Origin: Herbaspirillum sp. ST 5-3
GTDB taxonomy: Bacteria > Pseudomonadota > Gammaproteobacteria > Burkholderiales > Burkholderiaceae_D
NCBI RefSeq assembly: GCF_004804275.1
Contig: NZ_STGI01000007.1
Span: 62,001 to 126,000, forward strand
Direction of reading: 5' to 3'
DNA length: 64,000 bases
The number at the start of each line of letters is the position of its first letter. Positions within the stretch are counted from its first letter, which is position 1. Under the pieces are notes generated by a model, which searched no databases, was not told the origin of the DNA, and saw nothing but the letters and a program-made list of their open reading frames with translations. Shown here piece by piece: positions 55,503-64,000 of this stretch. Both the position numbers and the translations under genes were made by a program.

Positions 55503-56993
55503 ATGATGCAGTCAACTTTTCCTCTTCTGAGCCTCGCGATCTGGTGCCCAATCGCGTTCGGCCTGTTCGTCCTGGCATTTGGCCGTGATGACAACCCAGC
55601 ATTGGTGCGAGCCGTTTCGCTGCTGGGCTCAATCATCAGCTTCCTTGTCACGCTGCCTTTGATTCAGCAGTTCGACAAGGCCGCGCATGGCATGCAGTTT
55701 GTCGAGAAAGCAGCATGGATCGAGCGGTTCAATGTCAATTACTTCCTCGGCATCGACGGCATATCGATCTGGTTCGTATTGCTGACGGCTTTCATCACAA
55801 TTATTGTCGTGATCGCTGGCTGGGAAGTCATCGAGAAGCGCGTCGCGCAATACATGGGTGCATTCCTCATCCTCTCCGGGCTGATGATTGGTGTGTTCTG
55901 CGCGCTGGATGGCTTGCTGTTCTATGTGTTCTTCGAGGCGACGCTGATTCCGATGTTCATCATCATCGGTGTGTGGGGCGGCGCGAACCGCGTGTACGCC
56001 GCGATCAAGTTCTTCCTCTACACTTTGCTGGGCTCCTTGCTCACCCTGGTTGCGCTTTTGTACCTTTACTTCAAATCGGGCGGCAGCTTCGACATCCTGG
56101 CATGGCATAAACTGCCACTGCCCTTGAATGTGCAGATCTTGATCTTCTTTGCCTTCCTGATGGCATTTGCAGTCAAGGTGCCGATGTGGCCGGTGCATAC
56201 ATGGTTGCCCGATGCGCACGTGGAAGCGCCTACGGGTGGTTCGGTGGTGCTGGCAGCTATCATGCTGAAGCTCGGTGCTTACGGTTTCCTGCGGTTTTCC
56301 TTGCCGATCGCTCCAGACGCGAGCCATTCATTGTCGGGTTTCATCATTACCTTGTCGCTGATTGCGGTCATCTACATCGGTCTCGTCGCGTTGGTGCAGG
56401 CAGACATGAAGAAACTGGTTGCGTACTCGTCGATTGCGCACATGGGCTTCGTCACGCTGGGCTTCTTCGTATTTAACGAGATGGCGGTGCAGGGTGGTAT
56501 CGTGCAAATGATCTCGCACGGCTTCGTATCCGCCGCGATGTTCCTTTGCATTGGCGTGTTGTATGACCGCATGCACTCGCGTCAGATTGCCGACTACGGC
56601 GGTGTGATCAACACGATGCCGCGATTCGCCACCTTTTTTGTGCTGTTCTCCTTGGCGAATTGCGGGCTCCCGGCGACTTCCGGGTTTGTCGGTGAATTCA
56701 TGGTAATTCTTGGCACGGTCAAGTTTAATTTCTGGATCGGGATACTTGCTGCCACAGCCTTGATTTGGGGCGCAGCCTATTCTCTCTGGCTGGTGAAACG
56801 GGTGATATTTGGCGCCGTCGCCAACGACCATGTTGCCAAGTTGAAGGATCTCAGTAGCCGCGAGTTCGTCATGCTGGGCCTGCTGGCGATCGCTGTGCTG
56901 GTAATGGGCTTGTATCCTGCGCCATTCACTGATGTGATGCAGGTTTCGGTCGATGATTTGCTCAAGCACGTCGCGATATCCAAGTTGAACTGA
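55503..56993 (+). CDS. nuoM: NADH-quinone oxidoreductase subunit M
   Basis: A 496-residue antiporter-like membrane subunit with about 14 helices. Diagnostic segments are FYVFFEATLIPMFIIIGVWGG (conserved Glu) and PMWPVHTWLPDAHVEAPTGGSVVLA, with a late KKLVAYSSIAHMGFV. It follows nuoL by 27 bp. The start could be either of two adjacent ATGs (55503 or 55506). A 112-bp gap with a hairpin separates it from nuoN. Confidence 0.96.
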   Translation: MMQSTFPLLSLAIWCPIAFGLFVLAFGRDDNPALVRAVSLLGSIISFLVTLPLIQQFDKAAHGMQFVEKAAWIERFNVNYFLGIDGISIWFVLLTAFITIIVVIAGWEVIEKRVAQYMGAFLILSGLMIGVFCALDGLLFYVFFEATLIPMFIIIGVWGGANRVYAAIKFFLYTLLGSLLTLVALLYLYFKSGGSFDILAWHKLPLPLNVQILIFFAFLMAFAVKVPMWPVHTWLPDAHVEAPTGGSVVLAAIMLKLGAYGFLRFSLPIAPDASHSLSGFIITLSLIAVIYIGLVALVQADMKKLVAYSSIAHMGFVTLGFFVFNEMAVQGGIVQMISHGFVSAAMFLCIGVLYDRMHSRQIADYGGVINTMPRFATFFVLFSLANCGLPATSGFVGEFMVILGTVKFNFWIGILAATALIWGAAYSLWLVKRVIFGAVANDHVAKLKDLSSREFVMLGLLAIAVLVMGLYPAPFTDVMQVSVDDLLKHVAISKLN

Positions 56994-57023
56994 AACGAAA
57001 TACGTGGAGGCATCCCTCACACC

Positions 57024-57055
57024 CGTCCCCTTTCTCATTCATGCGTGAGGGGACG
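57024..57055. other. Hairpin in the nuoM-nuoN spacer
   Basis: CGTCCCCT (57024-57031) pairs perfectly with AGGGGACG (57048-57055). A competing pair CCCTCA/TGAGGG (57014-57019 with 57046-57051) overlaps it. There is no full T tract. It may affect mRNA stability between the two genes. Confidence 0.35.
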
Positions 57056-57105
57056 TTTAGACGGAAACGGCTCAGGCGGTTTCTGCGGGGCTTAAGAGTG
57101 ACAAC

Positions 57106-58590
57106 ATGAATAACATGATGAATCTGGTGCCGGCTTATCCGGAAATTTTTCTGCTGATCGCAACCTCGGCAATTCTGCTGATTGACATGTTCCTGGCGGA
57201 CGCTAAGCGACATATCACCTATGGTCTGACGATTGCGACGCTCATTGTCTGCATCGCGTTAAACGTTGCTGACTTCGGCGGGGCGACAACCTACACATTC
57301 CACAACATGTTTGTGTCGGATCCGATGTCGAACCTCCTGAAGATCTTCTCGTATGTTGCTGTGGGTATTACGCTCATTTACTCGCGTCAGTATGCGACCG
57401 ACAGGGGAATGCTGGGCGGTACGCTCGGCGGCGAATTCTATGTGCTCGGACTGTTTGCCTTGCTTGGACAGATGGTGATGATCTCTGGGAATAACTTCCT
57501 GATCATCTATCTCGGCCTGGAACTGATGTCCTTGTCCTTGTATGCGCTGGTGGCGCTGCGTCGCGGCAATTCGGTATCGACTGAAGCATCCATGAAGTAC
57601 TTCATTCTGGGCGCGCTGGCGTCCGGGTTTCTGCTGTACGGTCTGTCGATGCTGTACGGCGCCACAGGCTCGCTTGATTTGACCGAAGTGGCCAAGGCAA
57701 CAGCATCCGGTACTGTGAACAAGACCGTGCTTGTGTTCGGAGTGGTGTTTGTCGTTGCTGGTCTGGCATTCAAACTTGGTGTTGTCCCGTTCCATATGTG
57801 GGTGCCCGATGTGTATGAGGGCGCACCTACGGCTGTGACTCTCCTTCTCGGCGGCGCACCGAAGCTTGCAGCGTTTGCGATCACGATCCGCCTGTTGGTT
57901 GAGGGACTGTTCCCGCTGGCGATTGATTGGCAGCAGATGATTACCGTTCTTGCGGTGTTGTCGATGGCGATCGGTAATATTACTGCGGTCGTGCAGACGA
58001 ACTTGAAGCGCATGCTGGCGTATTCCACAATCGGTCAGATGGGCTTCATGTTGCTTGGCATGTTGTCGGGCGTGGTGAATGGTGATGTTGCTCCCGCTGG
58101 CAACGCATACAGCTCTGCCTTGTTCTATTCGATCACCTACGTTCTCACGACGTTAGGCACTTTCGGCGCGATCATGCTGCTCGCCCGCTCGGGTTTTGAG
58201 GCCGAGAATATCGACGACTTCAAAGGACTGAATCAGCGTAGCCCATGGTTTGCATTTGTGATGCTGATCCTGATGTTCTCGCTCGCCGGCATTCCTCCGA
58301 CCGTCGGATTCTATGCAAAGCTGGCGGTATTGCAAGCGGTACTGGGGACTGGTCAGGTTTGGCTGGCAGTCCTTGCCGTGTTGCTGTCGCTGATTGGTGC
58401 CTTCTATTACCTGCGTGTGGTCAAGGCAATGTACTTTGATGAGCCGGTCGATACGGCGCAGATCGTCGCCCCCGCAGACATGCGCTTCGCCTTGAGCGTG
58501 AACGGTATCGCTGTTCTCGTTCTCGGTGTGTTGCCGGGGCCGCTGATGGCTTTGTGCGCAACAACCATCGTGAAGACGCTCGCGGCTTAA
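57106..58590 (+). CDS. nuoN: NADH-quinone oxidoreductase subunit N
   Basis: A 494-residue antiporter-like membrane subunit with about 14 helices, the last nuo gene. It contains [21 protein letters not shown] with the conserved Glu, [25 protein letters not shown] with the key Lys/His region, and [19 protein letters not shown]. It is preceded by an unusually long spacer for this operon (112 bp). A DUF2818 gene starts 24 bp downstream and is probably cotranscribed. Confidence 0.96.
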   Translation: MNNMMNLVPAYPEIFLLIATSAILLIDMFLADAKRHITYGLTIATLIVCIALNVADFGGATTYTFHNMFVSDPMSNLLKIFSYVAVGITLIYSRQYATDRGMLGGTLGGEFYVLGLFALLGQMVMISGNNFLIIYLGLELMSLSLYALVALRRGNSVSTEASMKYFILGALASGFLLYGLSMLYGATGSLDLTEVAKATASGTVNKTVLVFGVVFVVAGLAFKLGVVPFHMWVPDVYEGAPTAVTLLLGGAPKLAAFAITIRLLVEGLFPLAIDWQQMITVLAVLSMAIGNITAVVQTNLKRMLAYSTIGQMGFMLLGMLSGVVNGDVAPAGNAYSSALFYSITYVLTTLGTFGAIMLLARSGFEAENIDDFKGLNQRSPWFAFVMLILMFSLAGIPPTVGFYAKLAVLQAVLGTGQVWLAVLAVLLSLIGAFYYLRVVKAMYFDEPVDTAQIVAPADMRFALSVNGIAVLVLGVLPGPLMALCATTIVKTLAA

Positions 58591-58614
58591 TCCCTATCCG
58601 GATTCATCTTTTCG

Positions 58615-58920
58615 GTGGATGTTTCTCTCGCGAGTTGGTTTGTAATCTTGTTGGCGGCGCTTGCCGCCAACTTGCCTTTTCTAAACGAGCGGCTTTTTGC
58701 TCTTATCCCGATTGGCTCTTCTCGCAAGCCGTTTTGGCTACGATTGTTGGAGCTGCTTGTCCTCTACTTCCTCGTCCTCGGTTTTGCATTATTGCTGGAG
58801 AAGCGAATTGGTAATGCGTTCTCCCAGCACTGGGAGTTTTACGCGATTACGATCTGTTTCTTCATTGTGCTGGCATATCCAGGTTTCGTATTCCGATACT
58901 TGCGTAAGCGACACGGTTGA
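58615..58920 (+). CDS. DUF2818 family small membrane protein
   Basis: A 101-residue protein with three predicted helices (about residues 6-24, 41-61 and 73-93) and the segment AANLPFLNERLFALIP, which I associate with DUF2818. The start is GTG at 58615; no ATG fits, and no clear ribosome site is visible. It is a regular downstream neighbour of nuoN in betaproteobacteria as I recall. Its role in complex I or elsewhere is unknown. Confidence 0.8.
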   Translation: MDVSLASWFVILLAALAANLPFLNERLFALIPIGSSRKPFWLRLLELLVLYFLVLGFALLLEKRIGNAFSQHWEFYAITICFFIVLAYPGFVFRYLRKRHG

Positions 58921-58980
58921 TTTGCTGTAATGGTGGAGGGGCGCCACACAGTAAAATAGGTGCATTCAACGTATTGGAGT

Positions 58981-59541
58981 ATGGCCGTGGATCTGCACCT
59001 GAAAGAACATCAAGTCGATAGCGAACTCGCCTATGAAGGACATTTCCTGAAAGTGCAGCGCGACACCGTGCGCCTGCCCGACGGAAAGGATTCGAAGAGG
59101 GAGTACATCAAGCATCCTGGCGCGGTCGTCATCCTGCCGCTGTTGGACGACGGAACAGTCCTGCTGGAGCGGCAATTCCGCTATCCTTTGAACAAGGTTT
59201 TTATTGAATTTCCGGCTGGGAAAATTGATCCCGATGAAGACCCTCTGGTGTGTGCCAAGCGCGAACTTCAGGAGGAGACCGGATATACCGCCACGGACTG
59301 GCAGTTTGTATGCACAATCCATAATGCGATTGCGTATTCGGATGAGCATCTCGATATCTTCCTCGCCCGAGGGCTTGTGGCTGGGGAGCGGAAGCTCGAT
59401 GACGGAGAATTTCTGGAGACCTTTACCGCGACTGTGCCGGAAATGCTGAGCTGGATTCGCGAGGGAAAACTTACTGACGTTAAGACCGTGATTGGGGCGT
59501 TCTGGCTGGAGAAGATTCTGAGCGGCGAGTGGAAGTCTTGA
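58981..59541 (+). CDS. Nudix hydrolase, ADP-ribose pyrophosphatase-like
   Basis: A 186-residue protein with a perfect Nudix box: G, five residues, E, seven residues, REL, E-E, T-G (GKIDPDEDPLVCAKRELQEETG, split over about 79-100). The preceding VLLERQFRYPLNKVFIEFPAGK is the ADP-ribose pyrophosphatase signature. It hydrolyses ADP-ribose or related nucleotide sugars. ATG 58981 is only one base from GGAG, while GTG 58987 sits at ideal spacing (7) and may be the true start. It is followed by a bidirectional terminator. Confidence 0.93.
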   Translation: MAVDLHLKEHQVDSELAYEGHFLKVQRDTVRLPDGKDSKREYIKHPGAVVILPLLDDGTVLLERQFRYPLNKVFIEFPAGKIDPDEDPLVCAKRELQEETGYTATDWQFVCTIHNAIAYSDEHLDIFLARGLVAGERKLDDGEFLETFTATVPEMLSWIREGKLTDVKTVIGAFWLEKILSGEWKS

Positions 59542-59557
59542 TGGTTTTGTCCGACAT

Positions 59558-59589
59558 AAAAAAAGAGCCGCGATTGCGGCTCTTTTTTT
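59558..59589. terminator. Bidirectional intrinsic terminator
   Basis: GAGCCGC (59565-59571) pairs with GCGGCTC (59576-59582) across a 4-base loop, flanked by seven A and seven T. It serves the Nudix gene (+) and the convergent ETF-QO gene (-), whose stop lies 2 bp away. Confidence 0.9.
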
Positions 59590-59590
59590 A

Positions 59591-61279
59591 TTACATGTTT
59601 GAATAATTCGGGCCGCCACCACCTTCCGGCGTAACCCATACGATGTTTTGCGTCGGATCCTTGATGTCGCAGGTTTTGCAATGAACGCAGTTCGCCGCAT
59701 TGATTTGCAGGCGATCCTCTCCGGCATCCGTTTTCACAAACTCGTACACGCCAGCCGGGCAATAGCGGCCTTCGGGCCCGGCAAATTTCGCCAGATTGAT
59801 CTTCACCGGCACCGATGCGTCTTTCAAGGTCAGATGCGCCGGCTGGTTTTCTTCGTGATTGGTATTGCTGACGAAGACGCTGTTGAGGCGATCAAACGTA
59901 AGTTTGCCGTCGGGCTTGGGATATTCGATCTTCGGGCACTGGTCGGCTGGCAGCAGATAGGTATGATCCGGCTTGTCACGGTGCAGGGTCCACGGCGGGC
60001 TCTTGACACCGATCTTGGGCAGAAACCATTGTTCGATCCCCGTCATCAGCTGTCCAATGAGTGGCCCCTTCTTGAACCAGTTCTTGAAGTTGCGGGTTTC
60101 ATCAAGTTCTTTGGCCAGCCAGCTATTTTCATAGGCCTGGGGATACGCAACCAATTCATCACCGGCACGACCTGCGGTCACTGCCTCGAAGACCGCCTCG
60201 CCGCAAAGCATACCGCTCTTGATCGCGGTATGGCTGCCCTTGATGCGCGCGGCGTTCAAGAAGCCTGCATCACACCCCAGCAACGCGCCGCCCGGGAAGA
60301 TGAGTTTAGGCAGCGCCTGCGGCGTACCGTTGTTGATTGCACGTGCACCATAGCTGATACGCTTGCCACCCTCAAGCTGAGCGCGGATGCTCGGGTGTGT
60401 CTTCCAGCGCTGCATTTCCTCGAACGGGCTCATCCATGGATTCTTGTAATCCAGGCCGATGACGAAGCCGAGCGTGACCTTGTTGTCTTCCAGGTGATAG
60501 AGGAATCCGCCACCGAAAGTATGCGGATCCATGGGCCAGCCGGCAGTGTGGACCACCAGCCCCGGCTTGGCCTTGGCTGGATCAATTTCCCATAACTCCT
60601 TGATGCCGATGGCGAAACTTTGTGGATCCTTCCCTGCGTCGAGCTTGTACTTGGCAATCAATTGCTTGCCGAGATGACCTCGGGCGCCCTCTGCAAACAG
60701 GGTGTACTTGCCAAGCAATTCCATGCCGAGCTGGAAGGCTTCAGTTGGTTCGCCGTCCTTGCCGATGCCCATATTGCCGGTGGCCACGCCCTTGACTGCA
60801 CCCTTGTCGTCGTACAGGACTTCGGCAGCAGGGAAGCCGGGGAAAATTTCGACGCCAAGCGCTTCAGCCTGTTGTCCCAGCCATTTGACAAGTGCGCCAA
60901 GGGCAACGACGTAGTTGCCGTGGTTATGGAAATTGCGCGGCACCAGCCAGTCGGGGATGCGAGAGGCGCCGGTTTCCGTTAGGGTCAGGATGTCATCGGC
61001 GGTGACGGGCTGATTCAGCGGCGCGCCCATTTCTTTCCACTTCGGGAACAGCTCGTTCATTGCAATCGGGTCCATCACGGCACCGGAAAGGATATGGGCA
61101 CCGACCTCACCGCCTTTTTCCAGCACGCAGACAGAAACCTCCCTGCCTTTTTCTGCCGCCAGTTGCTTCAGCCGAATCGCGGCCGACAAGCCGGCGGGAC
61201 CGGCGCCTACGATGACGACGTCGTATTCCATCGCTTCTCGCGGGCCGTATTGTTCTATCAGATTTTGGGTCTGCGTCAT
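59591..61279 (-). CDS. Electron transfer flavoprotein-ubiquinone oxidoreductase
   Basis: A 562-residue monotopic flavoprotein that passes electrons from ETF (fed by fatty acid and amino acid dehydrogenases) to ubiquinone. The FAD motif is VVIVGAGPAGLSAAIRL near residue 22. The C-terminal [4Fe-4S] domain carries ligands in CPAGVYEF and CVHCKTCDIKDPTQNIVW, ending GGGGPNYSNM. The ATG at 61279 has GGGGAAG just upstream; an in-frame GTG at 61291 is possible. It lies convergent with the Nudix gene. With the neighbouring SDR, thioesterase and CoA-transferase it suggests a fatty-acid catabolism corner. Confidence 0.95.
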   Translation of the reverse strand: MTQTQNLIEQYGPREAMEYDVVIVGAGPAGLSAAIRLKQLAAEKGREVSVCVLEKGGEVGAHILSGAVMDPIAMNELFPKWKEMGAPLNQPVTADDILTLTETGASRIPDWLVPRNFHNHGNYVVALGALVKWLGQQAEALGVEIFPGFPAAEVLYDDKGAVKGVATGNMGIGKDGEPTEAFQLGMELLGKYTLFAEGARGHLGKQLIAKYKLDAGKDPQSFAIGIKELWEIDPAKAKPGLVVHTAGWPMDPHTFGGGFLYHLEDNKVTLGFVIGLDYKNPWMSPFEEMQRWKTHPSIRAQLEGGKRISYGARAINNGTPQALPKLIFPGGALLGCDAGFLNAARIKGSHTAIKSGMLCGEAVFEAVTAGRAGDELVAYPQAYENSWLAKELDETRNFKNWFKKGPLIGQLMTGIEQWFLPKIGVKSPPWTLHRDKPDHTYLLPADQCPKIEYPKPDGKLTFDRLNSVFVSNTNHEENQPAHLTLKDASVPVKINLAKFAGPEGRYCPAGVYEFVKTDAGEDRLQINAANCVHCKTCDIKDPTQNIVWVTPEGGGGPNYSNM

Positions 61280-61444
61280 GGTCTTCCCCACGGTAAAATA
61301 AAATTATCGAACGAACGTGCTAATTGTCGTGGATTTTGAATGAGAATGCTAGATACGTCACTCTAATCATTGCACTTTCGTGTAATGATAATGTGTCCGA
61401 CGGGGGCAGCACAGTAAATTGCATGACAAACTTTGGAGATACAA

Positions 61445-62221
61445 GTGGGGATCGAAGTCAATTTTGAGGGGAAGATCGCATTGATTACCGGTGCATCAAG
61501 TGGTCTTGGCGCGCGGTTCGCGAAGGTGCTCGCTGAGGCCGGTGCCCAGGTTGTGCTCGCATCGCGCAGGGTAGATCGCCTGAAGGAGTTGCGCGCCGAG
61601 ATCGAGGCATCCGGCGGCGCCGCGCATGTGGTGGCGCTGGACGTCACGGATTACTCCAGCATCAAGTCCGCGATTGCTCACGCGGAGACGGAAGCGGGCC
61701 CGATCGATATTCTGGTGAATAACTCGGGGGTTTCAACCACCCAGCGTCTGGTCGATGTCACGCCGGAGGACTATGCGTTCGTCATGGACACCAACCAGCG
61801 CGGCGCCTTCTTCGTCGCGCAGGAGACCGCAAAACGCATGATCGCACGCGCCAAGGGTGATCCGAGGAAGCAGCATAGAATCATCAACATTGCTTCGGTG
61901 GCCGGCCTGCGTGTACTACCGCAAATCGGGATCTACTGCATGAGCAAGGCGGCGGTGGTGCACATGACGAAATCGATGGCGGTGGAGTGGGGGCGCTATG
62001 GCATCAACGTCAATGCGATCTGTCCCGGCTATATCAGCACCGAAATCAATGCCGAGCATTTCGAAACCGAGCAGGGCCGCAACCTGATCAACATGTTGCC
62101 GCGCAAGCGTCTCGGCAAACCGGAAGACCTCGATGGCTTGCTGCTTTTGCTGGCATCCGACGAGTCGAATTTCATCAATGGTGCCATCGTTACCGCCGAC
62201 GACGGAATGAGCGTCTACTGA
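61445..62221 (+). CDS. SDR family oxidoreductase
   Basis: A 258-residue classical short-chain dehydrogenase. The cofactor motif TGASSGLG lies near residues 15-22, NNSG near 95, and the catalytic triad is in IINIASVAG and YCMSK (around 160-165). The C-terminus ends in a TADDGMSVY-type tail. Members of this type reduce 3-oxoacyl or 3-hydroxy substrates; the exact one cannot be told. The GTG at 61445 has GGAG six bases upstream and is preferred to the TTG at 61433. A thioesterase gene follows 59 bp later. Confidence 0.88.
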   Translation: MGIEVNFEGKIALITGASSGLGARFAKVLAEAGAQVVLASRRVDRLKELRAEIEASGGAAHVVALDVTDYSSIKSAIAHAETEAGPIDILVNNSGVSTTQRLVDVTPEDYAFVMDTNQRGAFFVAQETAKRMIARAKGDPRKQHRIINIASVAGLRVLPQIGIYCMSKAAVVHMTKSMAVEWGRYGINVNAICPGYISTEINAEHFETEQGRNLINMLPRKRLGKPEDLDGLLLLLASDESNFINGAIVTADDGMSVY

Positions 62222-62280
62222 GCCCATGCATTCAAGCCGCCGCGCCGGCGGCGGCCATCCAGCATCAAGCCTGATTTCCT

Positions 62281-62688
62281 ATGACCCACAATAAGCTCGT
62301 TCATACATTGCGCATTCCGATTCGCTGGGGAGACATGGACGCGATGGGACATGTCAACAACACGATTTATTTTCGCTATCTTGAACAAGCGCGTATCGAG
62401 TGGTTCACCGAACAGGGATGCGGACCTGACGCGAGCGGGGAAGGCCCGGTGATCATCAATGCGCACTGCACTTTCATCAAGCAACTGAAATACCCAGGGG
62501 ATATCGAGGTTCAGACCTTTGTCGGTCCACCAGGGCGATCCAGCTTCGAAACGATTCAGGAAATCCGGCGGGTCGATCAACCGGAGGTGCTTGCTGCGTC
62601 GGGTGGCGCGAAGGTTGTGTGGATCAATTATTCGCAGGAAAAATCCGTGCCTTTGCCGGAGCGCATTCTCCATCTCTTGGCAACATAA
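62281..62688 (+). CDS. Acyl-CoA thioesterase, hot-dog fold (4HBT family)
   Basis: A 135-residue protein. The 4HBT-type active-site pattern is clear: RWGDMDAMGHVNNTIYFRYLEQARIEW (around residues 16-42), with the catalytic Asp and the G-H-V-N-N-x-x-Y helix. Such enzymes cleave short- or medium-chain acyl-CoAs. It lies 59 bp after the SDR gene on the same strand and is probably cotranscribed. It is convergent with the LuxR regulator gene. Confidence 0.9.
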   Translation: MTHNKLVHTLRIPIRWGDMDAMGHVNNTIYFRYLEQARIEWFTEQGCGPDASGEGPVIINAHCTFIKQLKYPGDIEVQTFVGPPGRSSFETIQEIRRVDQPEVLAASGGAKVVWINYSQEKSVPLPERILHLLAT

Positions 62689-62702
62689 GTTCAGCGGCTG
62701 AA

Positions 62703-63263
62703 TCAGCCGGTCACACCCATCAGGCGGTGCACCAGTTCACTTGAGGTCGCTGCCGAAAATTTCCGCATGAGCTTTGCGCGGTGCATTTCCACGGTTCGTG
62801 GACTCAGCCCGATCTGACGCGCAATCAGTTTGCTGGTTTTTCCTTCGACCAGCAATGCAGCAATTTCTCGTTCGCGAGGCGTCAGCTCCGCCGTAACCGG
62901 ACGTTTCGCGCTGAGATCCTCGAAAGTCCAGATCCCGGCCGCATGCGGGTCATCGTGGATCAAGGAGCGGCCGCTGACATGGCACCAGAATAACTCTTGA
63001 TTGGCGCGCTTCATGATCCGCTCGTCGGAATAGTAGCCCTTCGCGCTCATGATAGGAACGATACGGGCCCCCGTGCGTTCAAATTCGTCGAGCGTCGGAT
63101 AGAGTACGCGAAAAGATTGGCCAACCAGCTCGCTGGGCCGATAGCCGAACATTTCTGCGAGCGCATCATTGCATGCGTGTATTACCCTGTGCTGCGATAC
63201 GCACATACCCACCGGCGCATGCTGAAAGATCGTCTGGTAGTCTATCGTCAAGGGTGCGCTCAT
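62703..63263 (-). CDS. PAS-LuxR type transcriptional regulator
   Basis: A 186-residue regulator. The N-terminal PAS domain (about 8-115) opens IFQHAPVGMCVSQHRVIHACN and has FGYRPSELVGQSFRVLYP. The C-terminal LuxR helix-turn-helix (about 122-180) has LTPREREIAALLVEGKTSKLIARQIGLSPRTVEMHRAKLM. The PAS domain suggests sensing of a small ligand or redox state; no receiver domain is present, so it is not a classical response regulator. It is divergent from the CoA-transferase gene, with 133 bp between the starts, and is a good candidate for its regulator. Confidence 0.9.
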   Translation of the reverse strand: MSAPLTIDYQTIFQHAPVGMCVSQHRVIHACNDALAEMFGYRPSELVGQSFRVLYPTLDEFERTGARIVPIMSAKGYYSDERIMKRANQELFWCHVSGRSLIHDDPHAAGIWTFEDLSAKRPVTAELTPREREIAALLVEGKTSKLIARQIGLSPRTVEMHRAKLMRKFSAATSSELVHRLMGVTG

Positions 63264-63311
63264 AGGCTATCGGGTGGCCTTTTTATGGCAAAAATTCGTA
63301 TTTTTACGGTA

Positions 63312-63341
63312 TTGCATGGTGTAGTCCAGCATCTTATGCTG
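63312..63341 (+). promoter_or_regulatory. Candidate promoter and operator-like dyad upstream of the CoA-transferase gene
   Basis: TTGCAT (63312-63317), a 17-base spacer and TATGCT (63335-63340). A perfect 6-bp dyad, CAGCAT (63327-63332) and ATGCTG (63336-63341) with a 3-base centre, overlaps the -10. A regulator bound here would block transcription; the divergent PAS-LuxR protein is a candidate. Confidence 0.4.
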
Positions 63342-63396
63342 ACAGGCACATTACAACAGCCTTTTTAGGGGCACTTTACACAAGAAGAGGGTCGGA

Positions 63397-64000
63397 ATGA
63401 ATAAAGTTTATCCTGATGCCGCCAGTGCTCTGGCTGGCATTGTCAAGGACGGCCAAACGATTGCCGTCGGCGGCTTCGGACTGTGCGGCATTCCCGAGGC
63501 ACTGATCGAGGCTCTTCGCGATTCCGGCGTGAAGAACCTGACGGCGATTTCCAACAACGCAGGCGTCGACGGTTTCGGCTTGGGCCAGCTCCTGTCGACC
63601 CGTCAGATCAAGAAAATGATTTCATCCTATGTGGGTGAAAACAAGGAGTTCGAACGCCAGTATCTGGCTGGTGAACTCGAGCTGGAATTCACGCCGCAAG
63701 GCACCTTGGCCGAGAAGTTGCGCGCCGGCGGTGCAGGCATTCCCGCATTCTTCACCAAGACCGGCGTCGGCACGATCGTCGCCGAGGGCAAGGAAGTGCG
63801 CGAATTCGACGGCCACCAGTACGTGATGGAGCGCTCCCTCGTCGCCGATGTCTCGCTGGTGAAGGCCTATATGGCCGACAAGGTGGGCAACCTGGTATTT
63901 CGCAAGACTGCACGCAACTTCAATCCGAACATTGCCATGGCGGGCAAGATCACGGTGGTCGAGGTCGAGAAGCTGGTTGAGGCCGGCGAGATTGATCCCG
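63397..64000 (+). CDS. 3-Oxoacid CoA-transferase subunit A, 5' part
   Basis: The frame starts at ATG 63397 (GAGGG upstream) and runs off the right edge, giving about 201 residues of the subunit. The N-terminal part [37 protein letters not shown] is the family-I CoA-transferase A-subunit signature. [10 protein letters not shown] contains the conserved Gly-rich CoA-binding loop, and [27 protein letters not shown] follows. It is the A subunit of succinyl-CoA:3-ketoacid CoA-transferase, which activates acetoacetate for catabolism. The catalytic Glu is on the B subunit, expected just downstream and outside the window. Confidence 0.92.
   Translation, partial: MNKVYPDAASALAGIVKDGQTIAVGGFGLCGIPEALIEALRDSGVKNLTAISNNAGVDGFGLGQLLSTRQIKKMISSYVGENKEFERQYLAGELELEFTPQGTLAEKLRAGGAGIPAFFTKTGVGTIVAEGKEVREFDGHQYVMERSLVADVSLVKAYMADKVGNLVFRKTARNFNPNIAMAGKITVVEVEKLVEAGEIDP

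Noticed and set aside
63264-63396. Sigma-54 promoter (GGCAC...) before the CoA-transferase gene
   Set aside because: GGCAC is present near 63345 but no GC element of the TTGC type lies at the required spacing.

Overview
The window looks like a chromosomal segment of a betaproteobacterium of the order Burkholderiales, most likely Oxalobacteraceae (Herminiimonas/Herbaspirillum/Noviherbaspirillum type). That placement is an inference from gene order and protein character: ilvI-ilvH-ilvC-pssA-leuA, rpsO-pnp, tpiA-secG-tRNA-Leu followed directly by the 14-gene nuoA-N operon, an ECF sigma factor with DUF3619/DUF3106/RDD partners, and a phasin with an Ala/Lys/Pro-rich tail. The DNA is moderately GC-rich and evenly gene-dense. 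I see no insertion sequences, prophage, CRISPR array or rRNA. One tRNA gene is present.

Layout. 1-12273 (+): an MSHA-type type IV pilus block (end of mshP, giant mshQ, mshI, a pilN-like gene, mshJ, mshK, mshL, mshM, mshN). The order is rotated relative to the classical Vibrio cluster, with mshP/mshQ in front of mshI. 12330-15886 (-): a LOG-family nucleotide hydrolase, a TPR protein, a TetR regulator and a patatin-like lipase. 16012-23520: a lipid-storage or fatty-alcohol neighbourhood with a phasin, a 662-residue two-Rossmann-domain protein that closely resembles Marinobacter-type fatty acyl-CoA reductase, a fasciclin protein, CorA, a membrane-anchored lipase, a GMC alcohol oxidase and a small Tat-targeted partner. 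23716-26638: a conserved unknown gene and, on the minus strand, the sigma/DUF3619/DUF3106/RDD operon.

27150-35080 (+): branched-chain amino-acid synthesis (ilvI, ilvH, ilvC, leuA) with a SIMPL protein, pssA and a BON-LysM protein between. The 330-bp gap before leuA contains a small leucine-rich open reading frame that starts at the predicted transcription start of a good sigma-70 promoter. This is a strong candidate for an undescribed leuA leader peptide on a leaderless mRNA. 35156-38423: a BamE-like lipoprotein (-), then rpsO and pnp with clear hairpins. 38546-43653: a PAS/GAF/GGDEF protein (-), a quinone oxidoreductase, tpiA and secG. 43730-58590: tRNA-Leu(GAG) and the complete respiratory complex I operon, followed by a DUF2818 protein and a Nudix hydrolase. 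59591-64000: ETF-ubiquinone oxidoreductase (-), an SDR, a hot-dog thioesterase, a PAS-LuxR regulator (-) and the start of a 3-oxoacid CoA-transferase. Together these suggest acyl-CoA and ketone-body catabolism feeding the quinone pool.

Most start codons were moved from the longest open frame to an internal start with a Shine-Dalgarno match; this is stated where it matters. Promoters and operators are pattern matches made by eye and are scored low to moderate.
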